A stretch of 64,000 nt of DNA from Oleiharenicola sp. (GTDB lineage Bacteria; Verrucomicrobiota; Verrucomicrobiia; Opitutales; Opitutaceae), in NCBI GenBank assembly GCA_025363455.1, contig JANYDW010000007.1, forward strand, positions 81,861-145,860, written 5' to 3'. The stretch's first letter is position 1, and the number at the start of each line of letters is the position of its first letter. The notes beneath the pieces were generated by a model. That model did not search any database, was not told the origin of the DNA, and saw nothing but the letters and a program-made list of their open reading frames with translations. The position numbers and the translations under genes were made by a program. Positions 15,616 through 23,977 of the stretch are shown one piece after another.

Positions 15616-17139
15616 ATGATCGGTTCCAACGCCCAACTTCTGCAGCTCGCCATCGTCATCCCGCTTGGGGCGGCGCTCGTCATCGCGCTCGGGTTGCCCA
15701 AGCGATTCGGGACCAAGCTGGCTGGCGCGGCTTTCACTTTGCCCGCGCTGATCGCGCTCTGGCTTTGGGCCCAGTATCCCGCCGAGGGTGGCACAGGCTA
15801 CCACTACCTGAGTTCAGTCGATTTGGGTCTCGGTTCCTTTGGCATCAACCTGAAGCTCGGCCTCAATGGCATTGCACTGCCAATGTTCCTGCTGGCCGCC
15901 ATTGTCGGCCTGGCGGCCGGGCTCTTCGCGCTGCGTTCGCAGGCGGAGCGACTCAAGACCTACCTCCTGCTTCTGCTCATCATGCACGGCGGCCTGCTGG
16001 GCGTGTTCGCCTCGGTGGACATCTTCTTCTTCTATTTCTTCCACGAACTGGCCCTCATCCCGACGTTTATCATGGTTGGCATCTGGGGCGGGCGTGACCG
16101 CAACTACGCGGCGATGAAGATGACGATCTACCTCACGGTCGGCGCCATGCTGTCGTTGATCGGGCTCATTGCCATCTACGTGAAAAGCGGCGCGAACAGC
16201 TTTGACCTGATCGAGCTAAAGCGCGCCATCGCCGCGCAAGGCCTCGGCGCCGCAACCCAGAACAATATTTTCGGCGTCCTGATGTTTGGCTTCGGCATCC
16301 TCGTTTCGCTCTGGCCGCTGCACACCTGGGCACCACTGGGCTACGGGGCGGCGCCGAGCTCCACCGCCATGTTGCACGCCGGCGTGCTCAAGAAGTTCGG
16401 CCTGTACGGCCTGATCCAGATCGCGCTGCCGCTGCTGCCCGAGGGGGCGGCCCACTGGGCCTGGAAACTGGCCCTGCTCGCTGCATTCGGCAACGTGCTG
16501 GTCATCGGCTTCGTCACCATGGCCCAGCGCGATCTGAAACAGATGCTCGGTTACAGCTCGGTCATGCACATGGGTTACTGCTTCCTCGGCATCGCGGCGC
16601 TCTCGACCCTCGGCACCGGCGGCGTGGTGCTGCTCATGGTGGCGCACGGCCTGTCCGTGGCACTGTTGTTCATGCTGGCGACCAGCATCCATCATCGGAC
16701 GCACACCTTTGACCTGTCCGAAATGGGGGGATTGGCGCAGAAGACGCCCGTGCTCGCGGCCTTCTTCGTGGCCGCCACGATGGCCAGCATCGGCCTGCCG
16801 GGTTTCGCCAACTTCTGGGGCGAATTGACGGTCTTCGTGGCGCTGTGGAATGTCTCACCGTGGATCACCGCGGTCGCCGTGGCCGGCGTGGTTGTCTCAG
16901 CCATCTACGGCCTGCGCGCGGCGGCTCGGGTGTTTTTCGGTCAGCCAACCGAAGCCCTGCAGCGCGTCACGGCGGCGCATCCCCCCGCGGACCTCGATTG
17001 GGTTGAGCGTCTGCCCGCGCTGATTCTCCTGGCGGCGCTGCTGTTCTTTGGCTTCTACCCGAAGGCTCTGTCCCAGCCGGTGGACCAGGCGCTCACTCCG
17101 GCGAGCACGCTGTTCCGGTCGATCAATCACCACCGCTGA
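15616..17139 (+). CDS. nuoM: NADH-quinone oxidoreductase subunit M
   Basis: A 507-residue antiporter-like subunit with about 14 TM segments. Landmarks are FFHELALIPTFIMVGIWGG (channel Glu, about 141-160), the LHTWAPLGYGAAPSSTAMLHAGVLKKFGLYG block (about 235-265, with the Lys), DLKQMLGYSSVMHMGY and GGLAQKTPVLA. It pumps protons in the membrane arm. It follows the ACACCCC-type element and ends 7 nt before the nuoN ATG. Confidence 0.97.
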   Translation: MIGSNAQLLQLAIVIPLGAALVIALGLPKRFGTKLAGAAFTLPALIALWLWAQYPAEGGTGYHYLSSVDLGLGSFGINLKLGLNGIALPMFLLAAIVGLAAGLFALRSQAERLKTYLLLLLIMHGGLLGVFASVDIFFFYFFHELALIPTFIMVGIWGGRDRNYAAMKMTIYLTVGAMLSLIGLIAIYVKSGANSFDLIELKRAIAAQGLGAATQNNIFGVLMFGFGILVSLWPLHTWAPLGYGAAPSSTAMLHAGVLKKFGLYGLIQIALPLLPEGAAHWAWKLALLAAFGNVLVIGFVTMAQRDLKQMLGYSSVMHMGYCFLGIAALSTLGTGGVVLLMVAHGLSVALLFMLATSIHHRTHTFDLSEMGGLAQKTPVLAAFFVAATMASIGLPGFANFWGELTVFVALWNVSPWITAVAVAGVVVSAIYGLRAAARVFFGQPTEALQRVTAAHPPADLDWVERLPALILLAALLFFGFYPKALSQPVDQALTPASTLFRSINHHR

Positions 17140-17146
17140 TTTTCCC

Positions 17147-18661
17147 ATGTCCACGGAACTCCTCAAGCTCGTCGCCGGCTCCAACCAATGGTGGGCGCTC
17201 ACGCCGGAAATCACGGTGGCCTGTGCCGCGTTGGCCCTGCTCGTGCTGGAGATTTTCCTGCCCAAGGAACAGCACCGCTTCATCCCGCATTTTGCCGTGG
17301 TGACCCTGGTCATGGTCCTGGGCAGTGTGGCTGTCACGTTCGAGCACGCCTGGCTCGGCGAACAGCTGTTCGGCGGACTCATCAAGTTGAGCCAGTTGGG
17401 TCAGATCGCCCGGGTATTCTTCCTGCTGTCGTCGTTGCTGGTCTGTTTCCTCGCCACGATCTGCCTGCCCCGCACCCGGATGCCCCGCGTCGAGTTCTAC
17501 CACATCGTGCTGGTGGTGACGGCGGCGCTTATGCTCCTGGCGCAGAGCAACCACTTCGTGATGTTCTTCGTGGCCCTTGAGACGGTGACGATCGGATTCT
17601 ACATTCTCGTCAGCTATTTCCGCGACAACGCCCTGACGCTGGAGGCCGGTCTGAAATACCTGGTGCTCGGCGCGCTCAGCTCGGCCATCATGCTCTTCGG
17701 CATCGTGCTGATTTACGGCGCGGTCGGCCGGGTGGAGATCGACGGGGTCGTGCACACGGGCTTTGAATACGGCGTCGTGGCCGATTTCCTCCGCCACAAT
17801 CCGCACAACTTTCTCGCCACCGCCGGCGCGCTGCTCGTGCTTTGCGGCGTGGCCTTCAAGATCGGCGCGTTTCCCTTCCAGATCTGGATCCCCGATGTCT
17901 ACCAAGGGGCGCCGACCCCGGTGACGGCGTTTCTCGCCGTCTCGTCCAAGGCGGCGGGCTTCGCCGTGCTGCTGACGCTCGTGCTTAACGTGTTCGCCCC
18001 GCTGTCGGCGGTGCTGGTACCGGTGCTGTCCGTGCTGGCGGCGGCCACGATCATCGCGGGCAACCTGGCCGCCCTGTCGCAGCGCAACGCCAAGCGCCTG
18101 ATGGGTCTGTCCGGCGTTTCGCATGCCGGCTATCTGCTGATGGGCGTGATTGCCGCGCTGAGCGTCCCGGCGGCGGCCAACGCCGTGTGGTTTTACCTCT
18201 TCACCTACCTGCTGGCTTCGATGGCGGTGTTCGGCGTGATGGCCCACTTGGCCGGCGCGGACGATACACATCAAGAGCTCGACCATTACGAAAAAATCGC
18301 CCGAGAGCGGCCCCTGCTGGGCGCCGTGTTGGCCGTGGGCCTTGGTTCGCTCGCGGGCATCCCACCACTCGCCGGCTTCATGGGGAAACTATTGATCTTC
18401 GTCGCGGCCTTCCAGGCGCACCTCTACGGGCTGCTGGCTGTGGCCATCGGCGGCGTGGTGCTCTCGATCTATTACTACTTTGGCTGGATCAAGGCGGCCT
18501 GGTTCGAGACCTGGTCGCTCAATCCCGCCGGCTCCGAGGTTTCCGTCCGTCCGGTCACCGTCCCGTCGTGGATCGGCCGCACGGTCCTGACCGCGCTGGC
18601 CCTCGCCACGGTGCTGCTTGGTTTCTACCAGGAACCGCTGACGAGCTGGCTGATGAAGTAG
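17147..18661 (+). CDS. nuoN: NADH-quinone oxidoreductase subunit N
   Basis: The 504-residue third antiporter-like subunit. Landmarks: FVALETVTIGFYILVSYFRD (channel Glu), GLKYLVLGALSSAIMLFG, FKIGAFPFQIWIPDVYQGAPTPVTAFLAV (with the Lys) and AKRLMGLSGVSHAGYLLMG. The ATG at 17147 (MSTELLKLV) is preferred; the longer frame to 17048 only reads nuoM out of frame. It is the last gene of the complex I operon, and no terminator is obvious after it. Confidence 0.97.
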   Translation: MSTELLKLVAGSNQWWALTPEITVACAALALLVLEIFLPKEQHRFIPHFAVVTLVMVLGSVAVTFEHAWLGEQLFGGLIKLSQLGQIARVFFLLSSLLVCFLATICLPRTRMPRVEFYHIVLVVTAALMLLAQSNHFVMFFVALETVTIGFYILVSYFRDNALTLEAGLKYLVLGALSSAIMLFGIVLIYGAVGRVEIDGVVHTGFEYGVVADFLRHNPHNFLATAGALLVLCGVAFKIGAFPFQIWIPDVYQGAPTPVTAFLAVSSKAAGFAVLLTLVLNVFAPLSAVLVPVLSVLAAATIIAGNLAALSQRNAKRLMGLSGVSHAGYLLMGVIAALSVPAAANAVWFYLFTYLLASMAVFGVMAHLAGADDTHQELDHYEKIARERPLLGAVLAVGLGSLAGIPPLAGFMGKLLIFVAAFQAHLYGLLAVAIGGVVLSIYYYFGWIKAAWFETWSLNPAGSEVSVRPVTVPSWIGRTVLTALALATVLLGFYQEPLTSWLMK

Positions 18662-18701
18662 GTTCGTCGAGAAACAATAACCCGCCTCCTGCTGAAGAAT
18701 C

Positions 18702-19367
18702 TTGGCTATGATTACACGCGTGAGCAGCCTCTTAGTGGTCGTTTCGGTCACAGGGCTTGCTGGTTGCAGCGGTTATGTTCCGGGCGATGCGGCCCACAAC
18801 CTTGGCCACCCGGTGGAGGCGAGGGAAATATATGAATCCAAATATAAAGCGGGAAGTCAGGCGGCTGGCCTGCGGCTGGCCGAAATGTATGCCGCCGGAA
18901 TGGGGGGCGCGGCTGATCCGAAAAAAGCAGTAGCAGTCTATGAAGAACTCGCGGCCCAGGGAGTTGTTGCCGCGGAACACAATCTGGGCTACTGTCACGA
19001 GTATGGCTTGGGTATACCCGTGGACTATCAGCAAGCGGCAATTTGGTATGAGAAAGCAGCCCATCACCGCTATGTTCCCGCGATCTACAATCTTGGAACA
19101 CTTTACGCCAACGAGCGGCTTATGCCGAAGAATGATGTCGAAGGGTTGACCCTCCTGCTTGAGGCGGCGGAATTGGGAAAGGGCAGGCCCGACGAAAAAG
19201 CACGCTTCATCTGTGAAGATCCTCCCGGGCATCGCCACCGGCTCATTGCGCGGATGAGCCCAACCGAAGTCAGCCTGGCCAGAAAGCAGGCCGGAGAGAG
19301 AACCAAGGAGTTTCGCCAGAGACCCGAGGCAGCGAATGGCCTAGAAGATGTAGGCAAGGTGAAATGA
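18702..19367 (+). CDS. Sel1-repeat lipoprotein
   Basis: The 221-residue protein has a lipoprotein signal: a hydrophobic leader ending VTGLAGC, with Cys22 as the lipidated residue. Three Sel1-like repeats follow (about 50-155), with the pattern A-x-x-x-L-G-x-x-Y visible in AEHNLGYCHEYGLGIPVDYQQAAIWYEKAA split over two repeats. Such solenoid repeats mediate protein contacts; the partner is unknown. Codon choice is visibly less GC-rich than in the nuo genes (for example around 18825-18850), which may reflect later acquisition. A second ATG at 18708 is equally good as a start. Confidence 0.8.
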   Translation: MAMITRVSSLLVVVSVTGLAGCSGYVPGDAAHNLGHPVEAREIYESKYKAGSQAAGLRLAEMYAAGMGGAADPKKAVAVYEELAAQGVVAAEHNLGYCHEYGLGIPVDYQQAAIWYEKAAHHRYVPAIYNLGTLYANERLMPKNDVEGLTLLLEAAELGKGRPDEKARFICEDPPGHRHRLIARMSPTEVSLARKQAGERTKEFRQRPEAANGLEDVGKVK

Positions 19368-19466
19368 AGCCGGCTGGAGTGAATTGCGACAGGACGGAAG
19401 AAGCAGCGCGAGGCGCTTATTTCCTTCGCACCGGCGGGCGAATCTGTTTCGTGTGAGCTTCCCTTC

Positions 19467-20813
19467 ATGAAAGTTACCGGACTCGCCATCGTGCCGCCGC
19501 CTGCGGCCGCCGCCCTCCCCAAGGTCACCCCCGAATTGCTCGCCTCCGTCCTTGCCCGCTACTCGCGGAGCAACGAGGGCATCGGCAAGATCATGGAGAA
19601 GGTGGATCTCGCCAATCCGGACGAGTCCATCGACCGCATTTTGAAGTTCGTGGACTACGGCCATGCCTCGATCGGCGGCCTGACCGGCGGCCTGGCGATC
19701 GCGCTCGATGACGTCTCGATGTGGCTCGCCTACAAGATTTTTGAGATCGCCCAAATGGCGGACGGCCAGGAATCGAGCACGCGGTACATCACGATGTCGG
19801 CGGCTAACCTGCCGTTGGCGGAAGAGATTGGGGTTCCGCCTGACCTCGCGCCCCGCTGGTCCGCGCTGATGGCGAAAGCGTTTGCCGCCTATCACGCGGA
19901 ATACACCCGGCTCGACCAGGCTGCGCTGGCAAATCCGGGACTCGTGCGTCTGCCCAAGGACGCCAAGCCCGGCGTCGTCACGCGCCTCCGGAAAAACTAC
20001 GCCCTCGACCGCGCCCGCTACTTCATCCCGCTCGCCACGCGCACCAACCTCGGGCTCGTGCAGAGCTCGCGCATGTGGGCGGCGACGGTAAAACACCTCG
20101 ACTCGCTGCCGATGCCTGAGGCTCAGGCGGCGGCGAAACTCATTCGCGACGAGCTCCTCAAGATGTCCCCGCGGCTCATGCGCCACAGCTTTGCCGAGCC
20201 GTCCTTCCAGGCCCAGGCGCAGCAGGAGCTGGCGGAGAGCCTCAAGCTCGGTCTGGTCCGGCTCTCGACCAAGCCGCTGGCCGACGAGATCTGGGTGAAG
20301 ACCGACCGTGACTCGCCTCCTTGGCTGCGCGAGGAGCAGCCGCTGGCCGAGGCGTTGCGCCACCGCGCCAACCGCTATGGGTACCAGGGCAAGGCCACCC
20401 GGCGCATGCGCGTGACCTTTGCCTGGAACAACATGGCGGTCGCCGAGCTGCGGGATCTCAATCGCCACCGAACCGGCCACCGCTACACGCCGCTGATCCA
20501 GGCCGGGTTTTATCTGCCGCCCGAGATCGCTCACGCACCGCACCAGGCCCTGCTCGACGAACAGGCGGCTCTGACCCGCGAGCTCATGCAGCGGGGCTCA
20601 GCGGCGTATGTGTATACCCTGTTGCTGGGGGCTCAGACACCGTTCGAGCACAGCACGCACGCCGACAAGTTCATCTATGAGGCCGAGCTGCGCACCGGGA
20701 TGGGGGCGCACTTTCGTTATGCGGAGCACCTCAGCGCCGTGCTGCGTGAATTCATCCGGCAGGTGCCGGAGGCGAAAGACTGGGTCATAGAAGGTACGGC
20801 CGAGCCAGAATAG
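19467..20813 (+). CDS. thyX: FAD-dependent thymidylate synthase family, tandem ThyX domains
   Basis: At 448 residues this is about twice a normal ThyX. Two ThyX-like units are visible. The first (about 25-250) has GHASIGGLTGG and ends its core with QESSTRYI, resembling the QxSxRY half of the ThyX motif but lacking RHR. The second (about 280-440) has LRDLNRHRTGHRY, which keeps RHR. Long two-domain ThyX proteins occur in related phyla and presumably act as one half-tetramer. ThyX makes dTMP from dUMP using methylene-tetrahydrofolate and FADH2. No thyA is in view. The split motif leaves the mechanism open. Confidence 0.75.
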   Translation: MKVTGLAIVPPPAAAALPKVTPELLASVLARYSRSNEGIGKIMEKVDLANPDESIDRILKFVDYGHASIGGLTGGLAIALDDVSMWLAYKIFEIAQMADGQESSTRYITMSAANLPLAEEIGVPPDLAPRWSALMAKAFAAYHAEYTRLDQAALANPGLVRLPKDAKPGVVTRLRKNYALDRARYFIPLATRTNLGLVQSSRMWAATVKHLDSLPMPEAQAAAKLIRDELLKMSPRLMRHSFAEPSFQAQAQQELAESLKLGLVRLSTKPLADEIWVKTDRDSPPWLREEQPLAEALRHRANRYGYQGKATRRMRVTFAWNNMAVAELRDLNRHRTGHRYTPLIQAGFYLPPEIAHAPHQALLDEQAALTRELMQRGSAAYVYTLLLGAQTPFEHSTHADKFIYEAELRTGMGAHFRYAEHLSAVLREFIRQVPEAKDWVIEGTAEPE

Positions 20814-20863
20814 GCTTGCCGCTTTTTGGGCCAGTAACGACCCTTTGGGCAGTGCCGTTGCCC

Positions 20864-20971
20864 ATGCCAAGTCGAGCAATAATCAGCACCGGGTTTGTCC
20901 TGATCGGCACCCTGTCCGGGTTGGCGACCTTGTTGAATCCCGTCGCGGCGAAGGTCGTGGCCGGCCCGTGA
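20864..20971 (+). other. Signal-peptide-like 35-codon frame ahead of the EEP gene
   Basis: The frame reads MPSRAIISTGFVLIGTLSG..., with a basic start, a hydrophobic core and a small-residue end (NPVAAK), then TGA at 20969-20971. The next gene starts 5 nt later in another frame. It looks like a secretion signal separated from its protein by an indel. Confidence 0.45.
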
Positions 20972-20976
20972 ACAGC

Positions 20977-21756
20977 ATGAGCGGTACTTTCAAAGTCCTC
21001 CAGTTCAACATGCAGTTTGGGCAACCTTGGGACGATGCCTATCCCGACCACGCCCCGATCCGTCTGCAGGCCACAATCGACGAGATCCGCGCCCACGATG
21101 CCGATATTTTCATGCTGCAGGAAGTCGAGCAGGCCATGCCGGGCGGAAAACAGGCCCAGCCCCCGCCGCATTACTCGCAGCTCCAGCGCGAATTCAAGGA
21201 CTACGACAGTTATTTCTCCTATCCCAAGCCGGATGCGCGTGAGCTGCCCTTCGGGATCGGGCTGGCCATTTTTTCCAAGACGCCCCTGCAGGAGCACATC
21301 TGCGAGAACCTGCCTTCGCCCCCGGTGGAGTTTGATTTTTTCGGCGAAAAGAAAACTCCCACCGACCGCCTGCTCATCGGCGTGACCACCATGGTGGCCG
21401 GACGAAAAGTACGGCTGTTCAACACCCACTTGCTGGCGTTTTTCATGCTGAAGTCCAGCAGCGAGACCCATCTTGAGCAGCGCAAACTGGTCGAGGAGCA
21501 ATTACGCGCCACCGCCGGCATGCCGACCCTGCTCACTGGCGATTTCAACGTGAGCAAGCACCAGTCGCTCATCCAGCAGTTTGCCGATGCCGGTTATCAG
21601 ACGGTGCAGTCAACCGAGACCACCTGGCGCCGGCGGCCCTACGTGCTCGACCACATTTTCTACAACGATTGGCTCAAGCCCATCAAGTGGGAGGTCAAGC
21701 CCACGCCCTCGTCGGACCATCATGTCCTGACGGCCGAATTCGAGTTTGTGAAGTAG
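20977..21756 (+). CDS. Endonuclease/exonuclease/phosphatase (EEP) family hydrolase
   Basis: The 259-residue protein begins with FKVLQFNMQFG and has DIFMLQEVE (metal-binding Glu), LFNTHLLA (His), LLTGDFNVSKHQS (Asp and Asn of the catalytic GDFN) and the C-terminal SSDHHVL (catalytic Asp-His). That is the full DNase I/exonuclease III fold motif set, so it is a metal-dependent phosphodiesterase whose substrate could be nucleic acid, a phospholipid or an inositol phosphate. The ATG at 20977 starts right at the first strand. A signal-peptide-like frame lies directly upstream in a different phase, so the original protein may have been exported. Confidence 0.85.
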   Translation: MSGTFKVLQFNMQFGQPWDDAYPDHAPIRLQATIDEIRAHDADIFMLQEVEQAMPGGKQAQPPPHYSQLQREFKDYDSYFSYPKPDARELPFGIGLAIFSKTPLQEHICENLPSPPVEFDFFGEKKTPTDRLLIGVTTMVAGRKVRLFNTHLLAFFMLKSSSETHLEQRKLVEEQLRATAGMPTLLTGDFNVSKHQSLIQQFADAGYQTVQSTETTWRRRPYVLDHIFYNDWLKPIKWEVKPTPSSDHHVLTAEFEFVK

Positions 21757-21760
21757 GCGG

Positions 21761-21814
21761 GTAGGGCGGCGAGTCCCTTCGCCGCCGCGGCGCGGAACGG
21801 AGTCCGCGCCCTAC
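21761..21814. repeat. GTAGGGCGG-type palindromic repeat
   Basis: Ends GTAGGGCG and CGCCCTAC enclose nested GC-rich arms (GGCGAGTCCCTTCGCC and GGCGCGGAACGGAGTCCGCGCC). It fills the gap between convergent genes and supplies the stop codon (TAG, 21811-21813) of the minus-strand gene. Related elements are at 43237-43290 and 62755-62813. Confidence 0.85.
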
Positions 21815-22095
21815 CGTTTGGAGCGCCGCACGCGTTCCTTCTCCTCCTCGCGTTCCTCCTCGAGTCGCGCCTTCTCGCTGGAGATCTGCTTTCGGATCTT
21901 GTCCGCCTCGTCGAGTTTCCGGGCCGCGAGCACCTCCCCCAGTTGCTGTTTCAGGAAAATCTCGCGCTCGGCGAGCTTGCCCTGGTAGACGCGGTCGATC
22001 TCGGCCAGCCGGGCCTTTTGCTCCGCGTTCAGCGGGGCGGCGGCGGGCTCGGCTTTGGCCAAGCGTTCCATGGCGAGTTCGTAGGCGCTCTTCAT
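21811..22095 (-). CDS. Small coiled-coil protein, unknown function
   Basis: A 94-residue, highly charged protein made almost wholly of alpha-helix. Residues 24-60 carry a regular pattern (QKARLAEIDRVYQGKLAEREIF) followed by a Glu/Arg-rich helix to the C-terminus (EEEREEEKERVRR). No signal peptide or membrane segment. I do not recognise a family. It is convergent with the EEP gene, and its stop codon lies in a palindromic repeat. The steady codon use and conserved-looking helix argue it is a real gene. Confidence 0.65.
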   Translation of the reverse strand: MKSAYELAMERLAKAEPAAAPLNAEQKARLAEIDRVYQGKLAEREIFLKQQLGEVLAARKLDEADKIRKQISSEKARLEEEREEEKERVRRSKR

Positions 22096-22154
22096 GAAGG
22101 AGGGTTAAACCATGAAATGCCCGGAGCGCACGGAAAAATTAGACCAAAACAGAT

Positions 22155-22222
22155 TGCCCGCCAATGACGCGAATTCTTGCGAATCAGGATCGATTGGCGT
22201 GCATTCGCGTGGTTCGCGGGCG
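22155..22222. repeat. CGCGAAT-type inverted repeat next to comEC stop
   Basis: GCCCGCCAATGACGCGAAT is answered by ATTCGCGTGGTTCGCGGGC. It belongs to the same family as the nuoD-nuoE and nuoF-nuoG elements and ends 5 nt from the comEC stop codon, so it may end that transcript. Confidence 0.75.
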
Positions 22223-22226
22223 GTTG

Positions 22227-23870
22227 CTACCCGAACTTCACGCCAAAAATAACCAGCAGCACCAACACGACGAAGGGCGGCCAGTAGCCGCCGTATCGGC
22301 GCGACCAACGCCCGGCGGCGCCCGCGAGCATCACGGCCGTCAACAGGACCAGTGACACCGGAGCCAGCCAATCTGCACGAAACCGGGCGATGAAAAACAT
22401 CCCGGGTAGGTTGATACCGTGCTGCAGCAACCAGTCCGCCACCTTGATAATCGCAGCGGCGACCAGGTTGCAGAGAGCGCTGAGCGGCAGCAGACCCACC
22501 AGGCCACAGACGAGGGAGATGAAGCCCGCGATCATGGCGGCCGAGGAGAGCGGGATGATAACCAGGTTGGCCAGCAGCGAACCTGGAGAGAAGAGGCCGA
22601 AAAAACCGATGCCGGAAGGGACACTCGCCAGAAACGCGGTCCAGCAGGCAGCAGCGGCCCCAATTAGCCACCGGCCCCGTGCGTCTATGGCGTGGTGCCA
22701 CCAGCGCCAGTCCACCTTGGGGAGGAGGGCGAAGGGTTTCCAACGGGAGAGCCACTGTTCGGTGAGAGGCCGGCTCATGACGATGAGGGCCGCCACGACG
22801 GAATAGGACATCTGGAAGCCGGTGCTGAACAGTTGCAGCGGGTCGAGCAACAGGGTGACCAGGGCCGACGCAGTGAGCGCGGCGAAGGCGTTGCCCGGCA
22901 GCCGGAAGACGTGCGAGGAAAGCAGGAACGCGGTCATCACGAAGGACCGCAGGGCGGGCGAACTGGCGCCGGTTATCTGCACGTAAAGCCACAGCACTCC
23001 CAGGGTGACGGCTACTGCCGGCGGGCGTGGCACGCGCAGGAGGCGGAGACAGCCCTGCAAAGCCATGGCGATCACCCCGACGTGCAGCCCGCTGACGGAA
23101 AAAATGTGGAAGGTGCCGCTGCGCATGAAGGCATTCTGCTGTTCGGGACTCAGCACCGCCTTCTCGCCGAGCAATATGCCGAGGTAGAGCGAGAGGGTTT
23201 CCGGGTACGCGGCCAGTCCGTGACTAAGAATGGACTTCAGCCGATCCTGCGCGGCGCCGCAGAACACCTGGAACCGGCCCGGCGGGGTCACTTCGCGTTG
23301 TAGCCTGGCCCGGGTGAGGCGGTGGCGGATGCCGAGGTTGGCCAGGTAGTCGTTGAAGCCACCGGCGGACTGGTCGCGGGATAATGGTTCGAGGACACCC
23401 TGGATCAGGTACCGGCCCGAGCGCAGAGGCGTCAGGCTGATCCGCCGGATGGCGGAGTAATAGACGCGCCGGCCGACCAGCTCGCGATCATACTCGCCGG
23501 TGGTGACGATGGTGGCCAGCCCGGTCAGGTTGCGGGCCCGGGGCGCAACAGGAAATGGCTGCCAGACTTCCAAGGTGACGGTGATCTCGCGGGGCGGACG
23601 GGATTCCCACTGGTGCAAGCCGGGATAGCGGGTGTGGAGAAGCACAAAGCCACTGAGCCCGACCGAAACAAAGAGGCAGGTCATCCAGAGCTTGGTCCGG
23701 TCAAACCAAGCCACTCCGAGTGCGACGAGTCCCGCACAACCTGCGCCCACGACGAAGGGCCACAGCCCGCAGGCTGGCGCGGGCCATTGCTGCGCGACGG
23801 CCAGCCCGGCCATCAAGGGCACGAGCAGCCACAGGAGCGGGGCGCGAAGTTGCAGAGCGGGCGAGGGCAT
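22227..23870 (-). CDS. comEC: ComEC/Rec2-type competence membrane protein, short form
   Basis: The 547-residue protein has an N-terminal hydrophobic pair of helices, a soluble OB-like region (about 75-230), and a multi-TM competence domain with the diagnostic SVSGLHVGVIAMAL (about 265-280). Helices with the SSHVFRLPGNAF and SFVMTAFLLS blocks follow. ComEC forms the inner-membrane channel for DNA uptake. The C-terminal metallo-beta-lactamase domain found in long ComEC proteins is absent. The ATG at 23870 gives the usual start just before TM1; a GTG at 23918 would add a basic leader. Gene and rarA diverge from a 107-bp gap. Confidence 0.88.
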   Translation of the reverse strand: MPSPALQLRAPLLWLLVPLMAGLAVAQQWPAPACGLWPFVVGAGCAGLVALGVAWFDRTKLWMTCLFVSVGLSGFVLLHTRYPGLHQWESRPPREITVTLEVWQPFPVAPRARNLTGLATIVTTGEYDRELVGRRVYYSAIRRISLTPLRSGRYLIQGVLEPLSRDQSAGGFNDYLANLGIRHRLTRARLQREVTPPGRFQVFCGAAQDRLKSILSHGLAAYPETLSLYLGILLGEKAVLSPEQQNAFMRSGTFHIFSVSGLHVGVIAMALQGCLRLLRVPRPPAVAVTLGVLWLYVQITGASSPALRSFVMTAFLLSSHVFRLPGNAFAALTASALVTLLLDPLQLFSTGFQMSYSVVAALIVMSRPLTEQWLSRWKPFALLPKVDWRWWHHAIDARGRWLIGAAAACWTAFLASVPSGIGFFGLFSPGSLLANLVIIPLSSAAMIAGFISLVCGLVGLLPLSALCNLVAAAIIKVADWLLQHGINLPGMFFIARFRADWLAPVSLVLLTAVMLAGAAGRWSRRYGGYWPPFVVLVLLVIFGVKFG

Positions 23871-23977
23871 CGATCGGGACTGCGCCCTGGCCCGGCGCTG
23901 GCAGGTAAAGAGCAGCACGATTGGCCCCCGCCTTCAAACTTGTTTCTCCCTTGGTGCGGCGCACACTGCCCGGACCC

